Below are positions 1 to 12,300 of a DNA stretch of 64,000 bases, in pieces. How positions within the stretch are numbered: the stretch's first letter is position 1; the number at the start of each line of letters is the position of its first letter. A program made the translations under genes and the position numbers. The notes under the pieces are model-generated. The model was not told where the DNA came from and did no database searches. It saw nothing but the letters and a program-made list of their open reading frames with translations. This DNA comes from Candidatus Avelusimicrobium luingense (GTDB lineage Bacteria; Elusimicrobiota; Elusimicrobia; Elusimicrobiales; Elusimicrobiaceae). The stretch spans positions 1-64,000 of the forward strand of contig OOHK01000004.1 in assembly GCA_900315845.1 (NCBI GenBank), written 5' to 3'.

Positions 1-3000
1 TTTGTTTCCAGGCATTAAGAATTTCTTTCCTTGCTTGTTTGGTAAGGGCCTTTATCTGCTTAGTTAACTGACGTTGCTCTTTAGGAGTCAAACCTATTAC
101 GGAAGAATAACTTTCTTCATAGAGCGCTACCGTAGCCAATGCATCATCTTTGGCTAAGACACGTTCTTGCTCCAAGGTCAACGCCGCCGTGGCTGCTTTT
201 TCCTCGGTCCAAGTCTTGTTAATGTTTTCTATGACTTGTAAAGCGCCATCAATATCTTTAGCCGCACGTTTTTGTTTGGCTTGCGCTAAGAGTTGATGGA
301 TTTGATAGCGTTGCTCTTTGGATAAGTCATCTCCTACCAAGAGCATATTCTCTTCCATTTGGGTGATATTTGCATCTATAATCTTAAGCCAATATGCATT
401 TTCTGCTTTATGTAAGTCAGGCAGTTCTGCCCAAGTAACAAATTGGGTGAACTTATCAGCCAGTTTATCTTCACTATTTGCAAGTTTGTTCAAAGTAGCC
501 TCGGCTTTATCTATTTCCCGCAAGATGGCTTTGCATTCTTGCGTAAAGAGGTGCCCTTGATCTTGCGCCATACGCTGTTGATAAGATTGGCGTTGGCGAG
601 CCAAAGCCTCTAAGTGCATGTTGACATTGTTGTCAAACAACGCTTGGTTTTGCGCTTGCGACCGTTTATTGAGGGCCCGTGTATAATCTATTCTCTTGGA
701 CAAGGTTCTCAATTGCGTTTGCACTTGCCCTTTGGTAAAGTCTTTGCCGAACAAGATCATGGTGCCTAATATCGGGGTGGAAATCAGCGCGCCTTGCGGA
801 GAATAAGGCCGGTGAGCAGCAGCGGTCACTTCATCTACCACATTCACTCGGGTATTGGTTGCATTCGGATTAGGGGTGGTGTCATCCGGATTGGGTTGGA
901 ATGTATCCCCGTATTTGTCTATCTCGGCCTGTTGTTGTTTTTCTACGGTGCTGTGCATCATATATTCTTGCAACGGAGCCATAGCCGCATCACCTAAGTA
1001 CCACCATGCAAAGAATTTTAAGTTGGCCCAGTATGCTTTGCCGGACCAAATGGCAAAATTGGTAAATGTGTTCCAGCCGCGATGCAACGCATTGTTCCGT
1101 AATACTTGACGGGCTGAAGGCGAAGTGGCGTTGCGGGTTAATTGCAAGGGCATATCAAAACCTTCCGGCATGCCGACTGTGGCGGACATGCGAAGGCCGG
1201 AAGTCCCACCTTTGGATAGTATTGCATATGCCGCGTTAATTTCAGCCATTTTGTTAGAAGCAAAAGCGATTTCCGCTTCGGTACCGGTAGCCATCCAACG
1301 ATCAGGGGCCCATTTAAGTGCAAGTTCGCGGTAGGCTTTTTTCAAAGATTCTTTTGTGATATCTCCCTCTAATCCAAGTATTTCGGCGGCTCTTTGTTCG
1401 GACATGGTGCTACTAACCGTTTGTGGGTTGGAAAATCCGCCTCGTTTCCCGTTGAACCAACGAGAGAAATGGAATGGGTGGATCCATTCCGGATGGGTAT
1501 AATTAAACGGGTTAGGATTAAACCCCGGCATGCTTTCAAATTTTTTCCAAACAGCGATTTTATCTGCCGTGGAAAGACTGCGAGTGTTAGATATCGTGCT
1601 GGTTAGTTCTTTGCCGGCCAATGTAAATACGCGATCCCCTTGAACCAAGGTTATACGTTCAATTTTCGGTGTTCCGTGCCGCAAGCCGTTCCATACACGG
1701 CCCCACCAATTAGCACCGTGATATTCCGCACCGGTGATATCCTGCGCCATGGGACTATAGTAATCTAAACCTAACCGGGAAACGGGGGCTTGTATTTTTT
1801 CTGTCGCCTCCACGCCTTCTAACGTGGTGCGTGCGGCTTTTTGTCCGTTGACAATATGCTCACCGGATTCCGCGGTATAACGGACGGCTCTTTCCGTTCG
1901 GGTAGCGAAGATGGTGGCATCTACATGTGTCGCGCGGAAGTTTGTGCTGCCATAGTGCCAGCCTTGTTGGACCGTCTTGCCAAATCCGGCCAATTTCTTG
2001 CCTTCGTCAGCCGCTTTGGCTACTTCAACGGCTTTAGGCATCATAACGATTGCACCTTGTGTCATTCGCAACGCGCGGACACCAAATATAAGAATTTCTC
2101 CCCCATATACCCAGAAGGCGGCTCCAAGGAGTATTTTCCCATATATTTTGGTTGTTTTCCAAATATCATCCCGCTTTTCTTGGCGGTAGTCAATGCCATT
2201 GTTTAGATATACATCCGCTATCCCGCCTTTGGAATCAAACATAAATACCGGAATCGTTCCCGATGGAATGGTTTGATTGTTATCGGCCACAAATTGATTA
2301 CGGTGCATATTGGTAAGGGTAATTAGGTGTTGGGGATCGGCGGCATATCCGTTATCTGTCCACACCGTATTGGGCTCCTGTAACGGTAATAAATTATCAA
2401 TGGCTGTTGCTAATTGGTTGCGTAATTCTTGCACTTGGTACGCATCTAATCCGTATCGTTTCCGCTTGCGAGGTGTTACGGAGGAGAAGGTTCTCCCTCT
2501 GGGGGCCATGGCGGCATATAAGTCCACCGCGTACGCGGCTAATTTTTGCCGGCTTTCATCACTAAAGTTTATATGGTTTGCTACGCTATCGAGTTCTTGG
2601 CGTTTGCTGTTTTCCAGAGAAGTTTTCCATGAATCGGGGGCATATGACACCCAGTCATCCATAACAGCTTTCGTTTCCCATTTATCTACTACATTAAGTA
2701 GTCCGGCCGAAGAGAGGGCTAATGCCCGCGTGGCTGTTGTATAGGTCGGGCCGGCAAAGGAAAGCAGCTGAAGTTTTAATTGGCGGATAGCATCCTTATG
2801 TAATAGATAGATTTTTGCCGTTTCCGTAGCGGTAGCAAATAAGGTTTGCAGAACGGTTTTGTATTTGACGTCAAATTTGGTTACATCATCTTCATCATCC
2901 GGGTTTTCTTTGCCTTCCAAAATTTCTACCATGGAGGACATTTCGTTGGGAAAATCAGCTAACAAAGCATAACGTATGGCGTATTGCGTGTGGAAATCTA

Positions 3001-4252
3001 ACAGGGCGAATTCGCTATCTCCGGGTTTAGATTCGTTATACAATTCCTTGAATTCGTCCATAAATTCATCCATAAACTTGCGGAAGATGCTTTCATCTTT
3101 GGAAACGGAACGCTTCGTTTCTGTTTCTTGGAATGCCTCCCACCCGTTGGGGATGGTATCTTCTTCCATAAAAGGACGTTTGAAAGAATTGCAAAATGCT
3201 TCATAATTGGAAATTACATTCACCGGAGGTTCCGCCATTTCTATACCCCGTCCGGAAAGAGAAAAGGTACTTGATAAACCGGTGCCCACATGGTTTACAT
3301 ATTGTCTGTACATTTCTTTGGTGGGGCGGATAAAAGTTTGGGTGGTTTGCGTTTCTTCTATCCGTGTTGTGAACGGATCTTCTACATTGATTGCTGCATA
3401 TAAGCGGTGAATTTCGTAAAGTAAAATGCGTAGCGTCCCGAAAAAAGCAATGGAAACCTCTCGATGGGGAAGCACCGTTTTTTCTTTAAGCAATTCCATT
3501 GCGCAATTGGTTAAGAAACAGGGCGTTACCGTTTTATTTGCGAGAGATTTAGCCTTGCGATAAATAGCAAAATTGGCTTCCTTTTTCTCGTAGTTATTGA
3601 AAAATTTTACATAGGCCGGAGTGTCCAACCGTTCTAAACTATGCAGGACTCTCACTTGCAAACGCGGCAGTAATGAAGATAGGTACGGAACATTGACCAA
3701 TCCGGATTGCGCACTAAGTTCAATTTGGTGGAGTTCATTGAATATCACTTCCGCCGCAAAGACACTTTCCCACGGATTAAACGGTTCTTCAATAGGGTCT
3801 ATTTTTTCCACCAAATCTGTAACTTCGTATTTATTGGCCGCCAATTCTTCCAAAAACGTAGAGAGTTGGCTGCCTGTTTTTTCATCAAAGTTGCTGATAT
3901 CCGGGTGAAAAGGGGAAGAAGATGTCTCGTTTTGTAGGGCATGCAAACTGGTCACCACGTTGCTTAAGGTATAAAATCCCGTGGGGTCTTCCCAGGGATT
4001 AATAGAGTTATACATTTCCATCAGTTTTTGTTTTTGCTCTATACGGCATTTGTCTAATTCTGTTTGTGTTTGAGCAGTGGAGCAGGTAGGATCCGATTGG
4101 ATAAATTGTTTATATACAGTTTGGGCTAAAGAACGTGTGATGTCTTGCGCAATATCGTTTGAGCGGGTATTTTGTTGGGCCCATAATAGTTCAGGGGAAA
4201 TGACGTTAAACATAAAAACGAAAATTAAAATGCGGCTTATCCACGTTAGCAT
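1..4252 (-). CDS. Giant exported J-domain-like coiled-coil protein, copy 1 (3' end outside window)
   Basis: The reading frame is open from an ATG at 4252 to the window edge (1,417 codons seen); about 56 more residues are expected by comparison with copy 2. An AGGAG ribosome site precedes the start. The N-terminus [20 protein letters not shown]...LLWA is a signal peptide almost identical to that of the two downstream paralogues. A long helical region follows, then a hydrophobic stretch (about residues 700-725), a J-domain-like segment (about 950-1010) and a coiled-coil tail rich in Gln, Lys and Ala. The J segment keeps the helix II/III layout but reads APD where active J domains have HPD, so stimulation of a DnaK ATPase is unlikely. 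DNA of the J region and the 3' end is nearly identical to copy 3. Function unknown. Confidence 0.85.
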   Translation of the reverse strand, partial: MLTWISRILIFVFMFNVISPELLWAQQNTRSNDIAQDITRSLAQTVYKQFIQSDPTCSTAQTQTELDKCRIEQKQKLMEMYNSINPWEDPTGFYTLSNVVTSLHALQNETSSSPFHPDISNFDEKTGSQLSTFLEELAANKYEVTDLVEKIDPIEEPFNPWESVFAAEVIFNELHQIELSAQSGLVNVPYLSSLLPRLQVRVLHSLERLDTPAYVKFFNNYEKKEANFAIYRKAKSLANKTVTPCFLTNCAMELLKEKTVLPHREVSIAFFGTLRILLYEIHRLYAAINVEDPFTTRIEETQTTQTFIRPTKEMYRQYVNHVGTGLSSTFSLSGRGIEMAEPPVNVISNYEAFCNSFKRPFMEEDTIPNGWEAFQETETKRSVSKDESIFRKFMDEFMDEFKELYNESKPGDSEFALLDFHTQYAIRYALLADFPNEMSSMVEILEGKENPDDEDDVTKFDVKYKTVLQTLFATATETAKIYLLHKDAIRQLKLQLLSFAGPTYTTATRALALSSAGLLNVVDKWETKAVMDDWVSYAPDSWKTSLENSKRQELDSVANHINFSDESRQKLAAYAVDLYAAMAPRGRTFSSVTPRKRKRYGLDAYQVQELRNQLATAIDNLLPLQEPNTVWTDNGYAADPQHLITLTNMHRNQFVADNNQTIPSGTIPVFMFDSKGGIADVYLNNGIDYRQEKRDDIWKTTKIYGKILLGAAFWVYGGEILIFGVRALRMTQGAIVMMPKAVEVAKAADEGKKLAGFGKTVQQGWHYGSTNFRATHVDATIFATRTERAVRYTAESGEHIVNGQKAARTTLEGVEATEKIQAPVSRLGLDYYSPMAQDITGAEYHGANWWGRVWNGLRHGTPKIERITLVQGDRVFTLAGKELTSTISNTRSLSTADKIAVWKKFESMPGFNPNPFNYTHPEWIHPFHFSRWFNGKRGGFSNPQTVSSTMSEQRAAEILGLEGDITKESLKKAYRELALKWAPDRWMATGTEAEIAFASNKMAEINAAYAILSKGGTSGLRMSATVGMPEGFDMPLQLTRNATSPSARQVLRNNALHRGWNTFTNFAIWSGKAYWANLKFFAWWYLGDAAMAPLQEYMMHSTVEKQQQAEIDKYGDTFQPNPDDTTPNPNATNTRVNVVDEVTAAAHRPYSPQGALISTPILGTMILFGKDFTKGQVQTQLRTLSKRIDYTRALNKRSQAQNQALFDNNVNMHLEALARQRQSYQQRMAQDQGHLFTQECKAILREIDKAEATLNKLANSEDKLADKFTQFVTWAELPDLHKAENAYWLKIIDANITQMEENMLLVGDDLSKEQRYQIHQLLAQAKQKRAAKDIDGALQVIENINKTWTEEKAATAALTLEQERVLAKDDALATVALYEESYSSVIGLTPKEQRQLTKQIKALTKQARKEILNAWKQ

Positions 4253-4285
4253 AAAGGGCTCCTTGATATATATACTTATATTATT

Positions 4286-4291
4286 ATTATA
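4286..4291 (-). promoter_or_regulatory. Probable -10 box of giant paralogue copy 1
   Basis: On the minus strand TATAAT lies 33 nt upstream of the ATG at 4252, at the same distance as in the two sister genes. No convincing -35 box is seen. The transcript would carry a leader of about 25 nt containing AGGAG. Confidence 0.5.
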
Positions 4292-4329
4292 CGGGTTCCT
4301 GTTCATTTGAAAAGACCCGTTTTGACAAG

Positions 4330-4366
4330 AAAAAAGGCCTATGCCTCTTTAGGGCTTTAGGCCTAG
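4330..4366 (-). terminator. Second (distal) terminator hairpin between copies 2 and 1
   Basis: Inverted repeat with AGGCCTA at one end and TAGGCCT at the other, followed on the minus strand by six T. It lies just past the first terminator of copy 2 and just before the copy 1 promoter. The same element recurs before copies 2 and 3. Confidence 0.6.
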
Positions 4367-4369
4367 AAA

Positions 4370-4396
4370 AATATCCCCCGGATTAAGCCGGGGGAT
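4370..4396 (-). terminator. Rho-independent terminator of giant paralogue copy 2
   Basis: Perfect stem CCCCCGG / CCGGGGG with a 6-nt loop, starting 20 bp past the stop of the copy 2 gene and followed by ATATTTTT on the minus strand. Confidence 0.85.
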
Positions 4397-4413
4397 AGTA
4401 AATTACGAATTTA

Positions 4414-7400
4414 TTAGTCGCCTAATTCATTGTCTTCATCCATTTCTATTATGCTGCCGGTAGATTTCGATGAAGACTCAATTTGGCTTCTTTCATAGAC
4501 ATCGAGCATCGTTTCGATTTGTAACCACAGATTGGTATAAATGTCTGTATACCGAATTTGTAATTCCGGTAACGTCAGTTCTTTTTGTTTCCAGGCATTA
4601 AGAATTTCTTTCCTTGCTTGTTTGGTAAGGGCCTTTATCTGCTTAGTTAACTGACGTTGCTCTTTAGGAGTCAAACCTGTCAAACCTATTAAAGAAGAAT
4701 AAGTTTTTTCATAGAGCACTACCGTAGCCAATGCATCATCTTTGGCTAAGACACGTTCTTGTTTCAAGGTCAACGCCGGAACCGATTTTTCCCCTGCGAT
4801 AATGAGGTTGATTTGTTCTATGTCGCTGACTGCACTGATATCCTTAGCCGCACGTTTTTGTTTGGCTTGCGCTAAGAGTTGATGGATTTGATAGCGTTGT
4901 TCGTTGGGCAAGAAATCTCCTGCCAAGAGCATCTTCTCTTCCATTTGGGTGATATTTGCATCTATAATCTTAAGCCAATACGCATTTTCTGCTTTATGTA
5001 AGTCCGGCAGTTCGGCCCAAGTAACAAATTGGGTGAATTTATCAGCCAATTCGTCATTACTATTTGCAAGTTGGTTCAAAGCGGATTCGGCTTTATCTAT
5101 TTCCAGTAAGATGGCTTTGTATTCTGGCGTAAAGAGGTGCCCTTGATCTTGCGCCATACGCTGTTGGTAAGATTGGCGTTGGCGAGCCAAAGCCTCTAAC
5201 TGCATGTTGACATTGTTGTCAAAAATGATTTGATTTTTGGCTTTGCTCCGTTTGAGTAACGCGCGGTTCAGTTCCATTTTCCTGGCGGCAATATTGACAG
5301 CCGTCTCATTATAAAATTTCTTATCAAATAGGAGCATTCCCGTTAAGACGGGGGCTACCATCAGACTCCCTTCCGTGCTTGATAGTTCACTGCGCTGTAT
5401 CGTTGAAATCGGATAAAGGAGATGACTTGCCGGTGAATGATCAGCAAGTTCCGAATCTTCCGGTTGGGTGGCATAGGCGGGATTATACGCTTCGGCTTGT
5501 TCCTGGGCTTTGTCCGGAATTGCGATGGAAGTATAATACCCGCGCAGTGGGGAGAGTGCTATATCTCCCAATTTCCACTTAGTAAAGAAACTGGCGATGG
5601 AGAAAAGCGATTTGATTTCGCTATTATGTATCAATTGAAACCAAATCGGCAAACTTTCGGTCTGTCCGGTTTGAACCAAGTGGGCGGCTAATGTTTGGCC
5701 TATATCTATATCGGCATTGGCCGCACCGATACCGATTCCGCCGGCCTTTGCGGATAAAGGATTAAACGCGGCTTCTTCAACCAGAGCGATATCGCCACCC
5801 CAAGTAGGGGTAATTGCCAACGAGATACCGTTGGCGTTGGACGGAATGGTCGGATTGAGTAAACGAGTGCTTCCGTTTTGCCCGACTTTAGCAAGGGCTT
5901 CATCTAAAGCAAGGTTATATTGCTCGAGAGTCAAGGTCCTTGTGCCAATAGTGATTTTTTTGCCGGCATTTGTTAAGGCATTATAGGCTTCGGCGGCAAT
6001 TTTGAATTGTTCTTCCGCTATCATATCACCGGGGTTTCTGTCGGGGTGGTATTTCATGGCTAATTTACGATAGGCTTTCTCTAGGACTTTTTTGGAAGCA
6101 CCGCGTTCAACCCCCAAGATTTCATAATAATTCGGGAATCCGCCTTTACCCAAAGCCATTTCTTCGACTTTTAAGAAATTTAACCGTTGATAAAAATCTG
6201 TCGGGTCAATACGTTCCCAAGCCTTACCGTTAAAAGCCCAATAGTCAAAGAATTCACTGCCGGCTTTGTCGGCTTCAAGAGCTTTGCGGGTTGCGTTGAA
6301 GAAATCAGCGGTACGGTCCGCCTGCCACATATTCTTAATGCCTTGTTTAATATTCCAGGACAACGCCCTTCGCGGAATGTCCATATTGGCTTCCACCCAC
6401 TCTATAATCTTCATTTTATCCGATTGGGAAAGACGGCCGACTTCTTTACCTAAAATTTTCTTCAAAGTTTCTTTTCCAAGCGAAATCGGCTTGCCGTAAG
6501 CCAAAATCGTCACTTCTTCGATGTTTGATGGTCTCATAAACGGTCTTTGCCACCACCTTGCTGCGCCTTTTACATCGGTCAGATTTCCCACACCAAAATT
6601 AGTGCCGTTGCGCGTTACCGAGGTGGGTATTTGAGGAACTTTGTTTCTTTGGAGGGGATTTGTCCATTTTTTTGCTTTGGCCGTATTCCTGCCAATTGCA
6701 GCGGCGCCCGTACCGGTGCCCGATGCTGTTTGGTTGGCATATTTAACGTTTTCTATACGGGTCGTGGATGCCCACTTATATTTGGTACTCGTATTAGCCA
6801 GGCGTTGTGCTGCGGCAAATTTGCGGCCGACTCCTAATGTGCCACCCCATTGGGTGCTCCAAAAGGTAGCGCGACCGACGATGACATAATTGCGTACCAG
6901 ACTAATACCCTTAAACACCAATTTGAACGCACCGCCCAGCACAAACCATTCTATAATGTCAAACACAAAGGCTGCACAGGCGGCTTCTTGTTCGGCATAT
7001 ACTTTGTAAGCGTTGGGAGTGTTATGCGGTTCTACGTTAAAGACTTCTCCGTTGGAATCGTAGAAATAGAGGGGCACAATGCCCTCTTTATACATAAAAC
7101 CGGGTTGCCCGTCGGTTTTGGGAGTTTTGTAAGTTATGTCGTTAGTGCACATATTTTCCCGTTCAAATTTTGGGCCGGGTACATATTCAACAGGCGCCCG
7201 ATGGCTTTCCGTATGCTCTACGCGGACGCTGGTCGGGGCTGTCACCGGCAAAAACATTTCAATAGAATCTGCTAATTGATCGGACAGTGCCACCATTTGT
7301 TGGCTGTCCAATCCGTAAGTCTTTTGTTTGCGGTTCGGGGCGGAAAAACCGGCCGGATGATACGGCGCATCTGTTTTCCATTGCATCGGGGCATAAATAT

Positions 7401-9234
7401 CTACCGCATAACCGACCAATTTCTGCCGTTGATCATGCGAAAAACCCAATTGCGGATAGGCGTGGCTGTCGGTCTCTCCCCAATAAACGGGGTTGGCATT
7501 ATAGTTCATAACGGCCGCGGCTCCGATGGCCATGACGCGTCTGGCCGTTGTGCGACATCCGGCTTCTTGCATTAAAAATGATTTGACCGCATTTAACGTG
7601 GCTGGGGTAACCAGATTGCTTTGTGCCGCATATGGGATAGAAGCAAAGAGTACTTCCATGAAATCTCGGGCCGTTACATCGTTTATGTCTTCAATATTGT
7701 CCCGGCTGGGTTGCTCAACGCCCTTCCCTCCGAATGATTCCGATACCAAATTGCCAATGTTTGCTAGGGTTGCATCCCCGGAGGATGGTGCATCCAGTTT
7801 GGTGAATTTATCTAAAAGTTTTCGTAAATATTCGGGATGATTCCCTTCCAATGCATACGTGACAAAATATTGTATTCGTGTTTGCATTTTCGCATAGACA
7901 TGGGGGAGCTCTGAAGAATCCACATAGTGTATGTCCCGTAAAGCCTTATCAAGAATTTGTAGGGTTTGATCTTTAGTGATGAATTCGTCGTCCGCTATGC
8001 GTCTTATTTCTTCGGATAAATAATAGTCAGACGGGATGGTAATATCCGGTTCTTCCATATATTCCATAACATGTTGGGCATACCACTGCCGGTAAGAAGG
8101 AATTTCTCCTTCAATTTTAATACGTTTTTTTTCAACGTCTTGTACAAATTTTTCGTAGGCTTCTTTTTTGGGGCGTAATTTCCAAACCGTTATGTCTGTA
8201 TTTCCGGTAGTTACGTGCGTGTGAAAGGGGATGTTTAATGCTTTCATCCATTGATCAAGCACGAGTATTAACCTGCGTAGTGTGCCAAGGATGACGATAT
8301 CTTCACCGGGAGCAAACTCTTCCAATAGTTTTGGTTCTTCTTCCTCATCATTGTTTCTTGATAGAGAGGGCAAAGAGTTTGTCGGTAGATTATGAAACAC
8401 TTTATTCTGAACCATCACCGCCCGCAACCATAACCGAAGAATTAGGGGTTTAAGTTCCTCTATCTGTTCCGGCGATAAATTTTGAATGGAAGTAGCGGCT
8501 AATTCTTGCGTGATGACATCTGCCGCATAAGCGGAAATTGTTACGGAATCGTTATCAAATCGGTCTAGCGGGTCCAAAAATTCCATGAGATCTTCAAGGG
8601 AGAAAATTCCGCGTTTTAATTTGGCTAAAAAATCTGCCGGGGTGGTTACATCAAAATCGTCTATCGTTGCGTTTGCGGCAGAGGCTTTCCATGGGTCCTT
8701 GCCGTGTGGATTGAATTGGTTGGCGAGTTTTTTGTCCCGCAACAGGCACACTTGATAGGAAGTAAGATTTTGGGTGTGCGGAAAGCGGGTCCATTTGGCG
8801 ACAGTAAATCGTTGGCCCCAATCATGCATGGCCTCTAAGAGTCTCCATAAGGCCCGTAGCGCATCCCCTTGTCCGTTTGTGTCCAAGATATTATACATAT
8901 CACGCAGAGAGCAAGCGATGTCGGCATAGTGCTCACGTAATTTGCCGACGTCTTTGGCACTTGTTAAATCTTCTTTATCTATTTTGTGGAGGAATAAGAA
9001 TGTGGCATAATCTAAATCTTTTGCTTCCCATTCGTCTTGCGGGGCGTGCGTAATAAGCGAAGGCAAATCTGAATCTTCTTCATAAGAGTTTTCTATTTCT
9101 TCTTGAAGGTTGTCTACAATTTGCTGACGCAAAGAATTTGGCGTTGCGGTAGCCGATTCGGCCCACAATAATTCGGGGGAAACGGTATTAAACAGAAAAA
9201 CGAAAATTAAAATGCGGCTTATCCACGTTAGCAT
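4414..9234 (-). CDS. Giant exported J-domain coiled-coil protein, copy 2 (intact HPD)
   Basis: Protein of 1,606 residues. The frame extends 63 codons further upstream, but the ATG at 9234 is chosen because it begins the signal peptide shared by all three copies and has an AGGAAC site before it; the upstream part lies in terminator and promoter sequence. Visible parts: signal peptide (1 to about 26), a long alpha-helical body with no family I recognise, a semi-hydrophobic segment with two acidic residues (about 753-785), a J domain (about 1030-1090) with an intact HPD near residue 1063, and a C-terminal coiled-coil region from about 1340 ending in an acidic tail. Whether the J domain sits in the periplasm or, if the middle segment spans the membrane, in the cytoplasm cannot be decided here. 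Flanked by paralogues on both sides. Function unknown. Confidence 0.9.
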   Translation of the reverse strand: MLTWISRILIFVFLFNTVSPELLWAESATATPNSLRQQIVDNLQEEIENSYEEDSDLPSLITHAPQDEWEAKDLDYATFLFLHKIDKEDLTSAKDVGKLREHYADIACSLRDMYNILDTNGQGDALRALWRLLEAMHDWGQRFTVAKWTRFPHTQNLTSYQVCLLRDKKLANQFNPHGKDPWKASAANATIDDFDVTTPADFLAKLKRGIFSLEDLMEFLDPLDRFDNDSVTISAYAADVITQELAATSIQNLSPEQIEELKPLILRLWLRAVMVQNKVFHNLPTNSLPSLSRNNDEEEEPKLLEEFAPGEDIVILGTLRRLILVLDQWMKALNIPFHTHVTTGNTDITVWKLRPKKEAYEKFVQDVEKKRIKIEGEIPSYRQWYAQHVMEYMEEPDITIPSDYYLSEEIRRIADDEFITKDQTLQILDKALRDIHYVDSSELPHVYAKMQTRIQYFVTYALEGNHPEYLRKLLDKFTKLDAPSSGDATLANIGNLVSESFGGKGVEQPSRDNIEDINDVTARDFMEVLFASIPYAAQSNLVTPATLNAVKSFLMQEAGCRTTARRVMAIGAAAVMNYNANPVYWGETDSHAYPQLGFSHDQRQKLVGYAVDIYAPMQWKTDAPYHPAGFSAPNRKQKTYGLDSQQMVALSDQLADSIEMFLPVTAPTSVRVEHTESHRAPVEYVPGPKFERENMCTNDITYKTPKTDGQPGFMYKEGIVPLYFYDSNGEVFNVEPHNTPNAYKVYAEQEAACAAFVFDIIEWFVLGGAFKLVFKGISLVRNYVIVGRATFWSTQWGGTLGVGRKFAAAQRLANTSTKYKWASTTRIENVKYANQTASGTGTGAAAIGRNTAKAKKWTNPLQRNKVPQIPTSVTRNGTNFGVGNLTDVKGAARWWQRPFMRPSNIEEVTILAYGKPISLGKETLKKILGKEVGRLSQSDKMKIIEWVEANMDIPRRALSWNIKQGIKNMWQADRTADFFNATRKALEADKAGSEFFDYWAFNGKAWERIDPTDFYQRLNFLKVEEMALGKGGFPNYYEILGVERGASKKVLEKAYRKLAMKYHPDRNPGDMIAEEQFKIAAEAYNALTNAGKKITIGTRTLTLEQYNLALDEALAKVGQNGSTRLLNPTIPSNANGISLAITPTWGGDIALVEEAAFNPLSAKAGGIGIGAANADIDIGQTLAAHLVQTGQTESLPIWFQLIHNSEIKSLFSIASFFTKWKLGDIALSPLRGYYTSIAIPDKAQEQAEAYNPAYATQPEDSELADHSPASHLLYPISTIQRSELSSTEGSLMVAPVLTGMLLFDKKFYNETAVNIAARKMELNRALLKRSKAKNQIIFDNNVNMQLEALARQRQSYQQRMAQDQGHLFTPEYKAILLEIDKAESALNQLANSNDELADKFTQFVTWAELPDLHKAENAYWLKIIDANITQMEEKMLLAGDFLPNEQRYQIHQLLAQAKQKRAAKDISAVSDIEQINLIIAGEKSVPALTLKQERVLAKDDALATVVLYEKTYSSLIGLTGLTPKEQRQLTKQIKALTKQARKEILNAWKQKELTLPELQIRYTDIYTNLWLQIETMLDVYERSQIESSSKSTGSIIEMDEDNELGD

Positions 9235-9267
9235 AAAGGGTTCCTTAGCATATACATCTGTACTGTT

Positions 9268-9273
9268 ATTATA
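9268..9273 (-). promoter_or_regulatory. Probable -10 box of giant paralogue copy 2
   Basis: TATAAT on the minus strand 33 nt upstream of the ATG at 9234; position and flanks match copies 1 and 3. No clear -35. Confidence 0.5.
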
Positions 9274-9310
9274 CTGTTTTTCGTCTATTTGAAAAGACCC
9301 GTTTTGACAA

Positions 9311-9348
9311 GAAAAAAGGCCTATGCCTCTCTGGGGCTTTAGGCCTAG
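9311..9348 (-). terminator. Second (distal) terminator hairpin between copies 3 and 2
   Basis: AGGCCTA...TAGGCCT inverted repeat followed by six T on the minus strand, a near copy of the element at 4330-4366. Confidence 0.6.
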
Positions 9349-9378
9349 AAAAAATATCCCCCGGGTTAAGCCGGGGGA
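9349..9378 (-). terminator. Rho-independent terminator of giant paralogue copy 3
   Basis: Stem CCCCCGG / CCGGGGG separated by 6 nt, then ATATTTTTT on the minus strand, 17 bp past the stop at 9395. Confidence 0.85.
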
Positions 9379-9394
9379 TATGGAACGGAACAAT

Positions 9395-12300
9395 CTATTG
9401 AATTCCAAGTTCGTTGTCTTCATCTATTTCCGTTATACCTTTGGTGGTAACTTTTGATGAAGGCTTGTCTTTGGCATAGGCACTAAGCACCGTTTCGATT
9501 TGTAACCACAGATTGTTATAAATGTCTGTATACTGAATTTGTAATTCCGACAACGTCAAGTCTTTTTGTTTCGAGACATTAAGAATTTCTTTCCTTGCTT
9601 GTTTGGTAAGGGCCTTTATCTGCTTAGTTAACTGACGTTGCTCTTTAGGAGTCAAACCTATTACGGAAGAATAAGTTTCTTCATAGAGCGCTAACATAGC
9701 CAATGCATCATCTTGGGCTAAGGCGCGTTCTTGCTCCAAGGTCAACGCCGCCGTGGCTGCTTTTTCCTCGGTCCAAGTCTTGTTAATGTTTTCTATGACT
9801 TGTAGAGCGCCATCAATATCTTTAGCCGCACGTTTTTGTTTGGCTTGCGCTAAGAGTTGATGGATTTGATAGCGTTGTTCGTTGGACAAGCCATCTCCTA
9901 CCAAGAGCATATTCTCTTCCATTTGGGTGATAGTTGTATCTATAATCTTAAGCCAATATGCATTTTCTGCTTTATGTAAGTCCGGCAGTTCGGCCCAAGT
10001 AACAAATTGGGTGAACTTATCGGCCAGTTTATCTTCACTATTTGCAAGTTGGTTCAAAGTGGCCTCGGCTTTATCTATTTCCAGTAAGATGGCTTTGCAT
10101 TCTTGTGTAAAGAGGTGCTCTTTATCTTTCGCCATACGCTGTTGATAAGATTGGCGTTGGCGAGCCAAAGCCCCTAAGTGCATTTTGACATTGCTGTCAA
10201 ACAGTGCTTGGTTTTGCGCTTGCGACCGTTTATTGAGAGCCCGTGTATAATCTATTCTCTTGGACAAGGTTCTCAATTGCGTTTGCGTTTGGCCTTTGGT
10301 AAAATCTTTGCCAAACAAGATCATAGTGCCTAATATCGGGGTGGAAATTAAAGCCCCTTGGTAAGCAGTACGTTGGCTGGCAGAATTATTGACATCGCTT
10401 ACCACATCCACGCGGCCTTCTGCTGCATACGGATTGGGCGCCGGATCTGACGGATCGGGTTTGAACGAATTGCCATATTTATCCATCGCCTCTTGCGTTT
10501 GAGTAGTGATGGTATGATCCATCATCGCCCATTGGGCCGGATAAATGGCTTTATCCCACAAGTGCCACAAGGTAAAGAATTTTAAGTTGGCCCAATACGA
10601 TTGCCCAAACCAAGTGGCGGCATCGGTAAATGTGTTCCAACCGCGATGCAACGCATTGTTCCATAATACTTGACGGGCTGAAGGCGAAGTTGCATTGCGG
10701 GTTAATTGCAAGGGCATATCAAAACCTTCCGGCATGCCGACTGTGGCGGACATGCGAAGGCCGGAAGCCCCACCTTTGGATAGCATTTCATATGCTGCGT
10801 TAATTTCAGCCATTTTGTTAGAAGCAAAAGCGATTTCCGCTTCGGTACCGGTAGCCATCCAACGATCAGGGGCCCATTTAAGTGCAAGGTTGCGATAGGC
10901 TTTTTTCAAAGAGGCTTCTGTGATGTCTCCCTCTAATCCAAGTATTTCAGCGGCTCTTTGTTCGGACATGGCATTACTGCTAGTGGTACCCGGTCTGGAA
11001 AAACCGCCAAATCCGCCCTTTCTTCCGCCAAACCACCGGCCAAAATCAAAAGGATGTAACCAGTTGGGATGGGTATAATTATACGGATTAAGGCTGAACC
11101 CTTCCATCCCTTCAATTTCACGCCAGATCGCAATTTTATCACTCGTAGAGAGCCGGCGGGTATTGACGCCTAATTCACCTAATCTATTGGCATTGAGAGT
11201 AAATTCTTGTCCGTTTTGGAAAACGGTTACGCGTTCAATTTCCGGCGTTCCGTGCCAAAAGCCGTTCCATGTACGGCCCAACCAACCTTTTCCGGCATAT
11301 TCCGCGCCGGTAATATCCATAGCGGTTGGGTTGTAATACCCGGAACCATAACGTGTAACAGGGGCTTGTATTTTTTCTGTCGCTCCCACGCCTTCTAACG
11401 TGGTGCGTGCGGCTTTTTGTCCGTTGACAATATGTTCACCGGATTCGGCCGTATGGCGGACGACTTCTTCGGTCCGGGTGGTGGTAAAGGTAGCCCCTAC
11501 ATGGGTGGCGCGGAAGTTTGTGCTGCCGTAGCGCCAACCTTGTTGGACCGTCTTGCCGAATTCGGCTAACTTTTCCCCTTTATTAGCGGCTTTAGCGGCT
11601 TGGAAGGCTTTGGGCACCATGACGACGGCGCCATGTGTCATTTGTAAAGCGCGGATACCGAACATAATAATCTCTCCGCCAAAGGCCCATAATGCGGCTT
11701 CAAAAAGCAATTTAACATAAACTTTTGCTTCTTCCAAGCGGCGTTGACGTTGGTTGAGTGCATTCAGCAAATACACATCAAACACGTTGTTGTTGGAATC
11801 AAACATAAATACGGGAATAGTACCGCTGGAGAGTTCTCCGTTGGGGAGTTGCCCCGTGAATTGGCCGCGGTTTAAATCGGTAATGGTAACGAGATGTTCC
11901 GTATCGGCGATATAACCATGTTCGTTTGTCCATACAGTATTGGGCTCTTGTAACGGACAAAGATTGTCAATAGCATTTGTCAGTTGGTCAGAGAAAGCCA
12001 ACATTTGGTCAGCATCCAACCCATAAGTTTCTTGGCTGCGGTTGGGAGACGATACGAACGGACGTACCCGATACTGCATGGGAGCATACAAATCTACCGC
12101 ATAGGCGGCTAATTTTTGGCGGTAGTCATCGTTAAACGCTAAATTGTTGTTAACGGAAGCATACACGCGTTGTTGTTCGTTTAACCACTCGTTATTGTAG
12201 GGATTTTCCATAGCGTTCCATTTTTGTGAAACATGGAGCAACCCCGCCGCACTTAATGCCAAAGCACGGGTAGCTGTTGCGTTTTGCGGCCCGGCTAAGT

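Noticed and set aside
9235-9423. Upstream extension of the copy 2 protein (63 codons)
   Set aside because: It runs through terminator and promoter sequence shared by the array and would bury the signal peptide.
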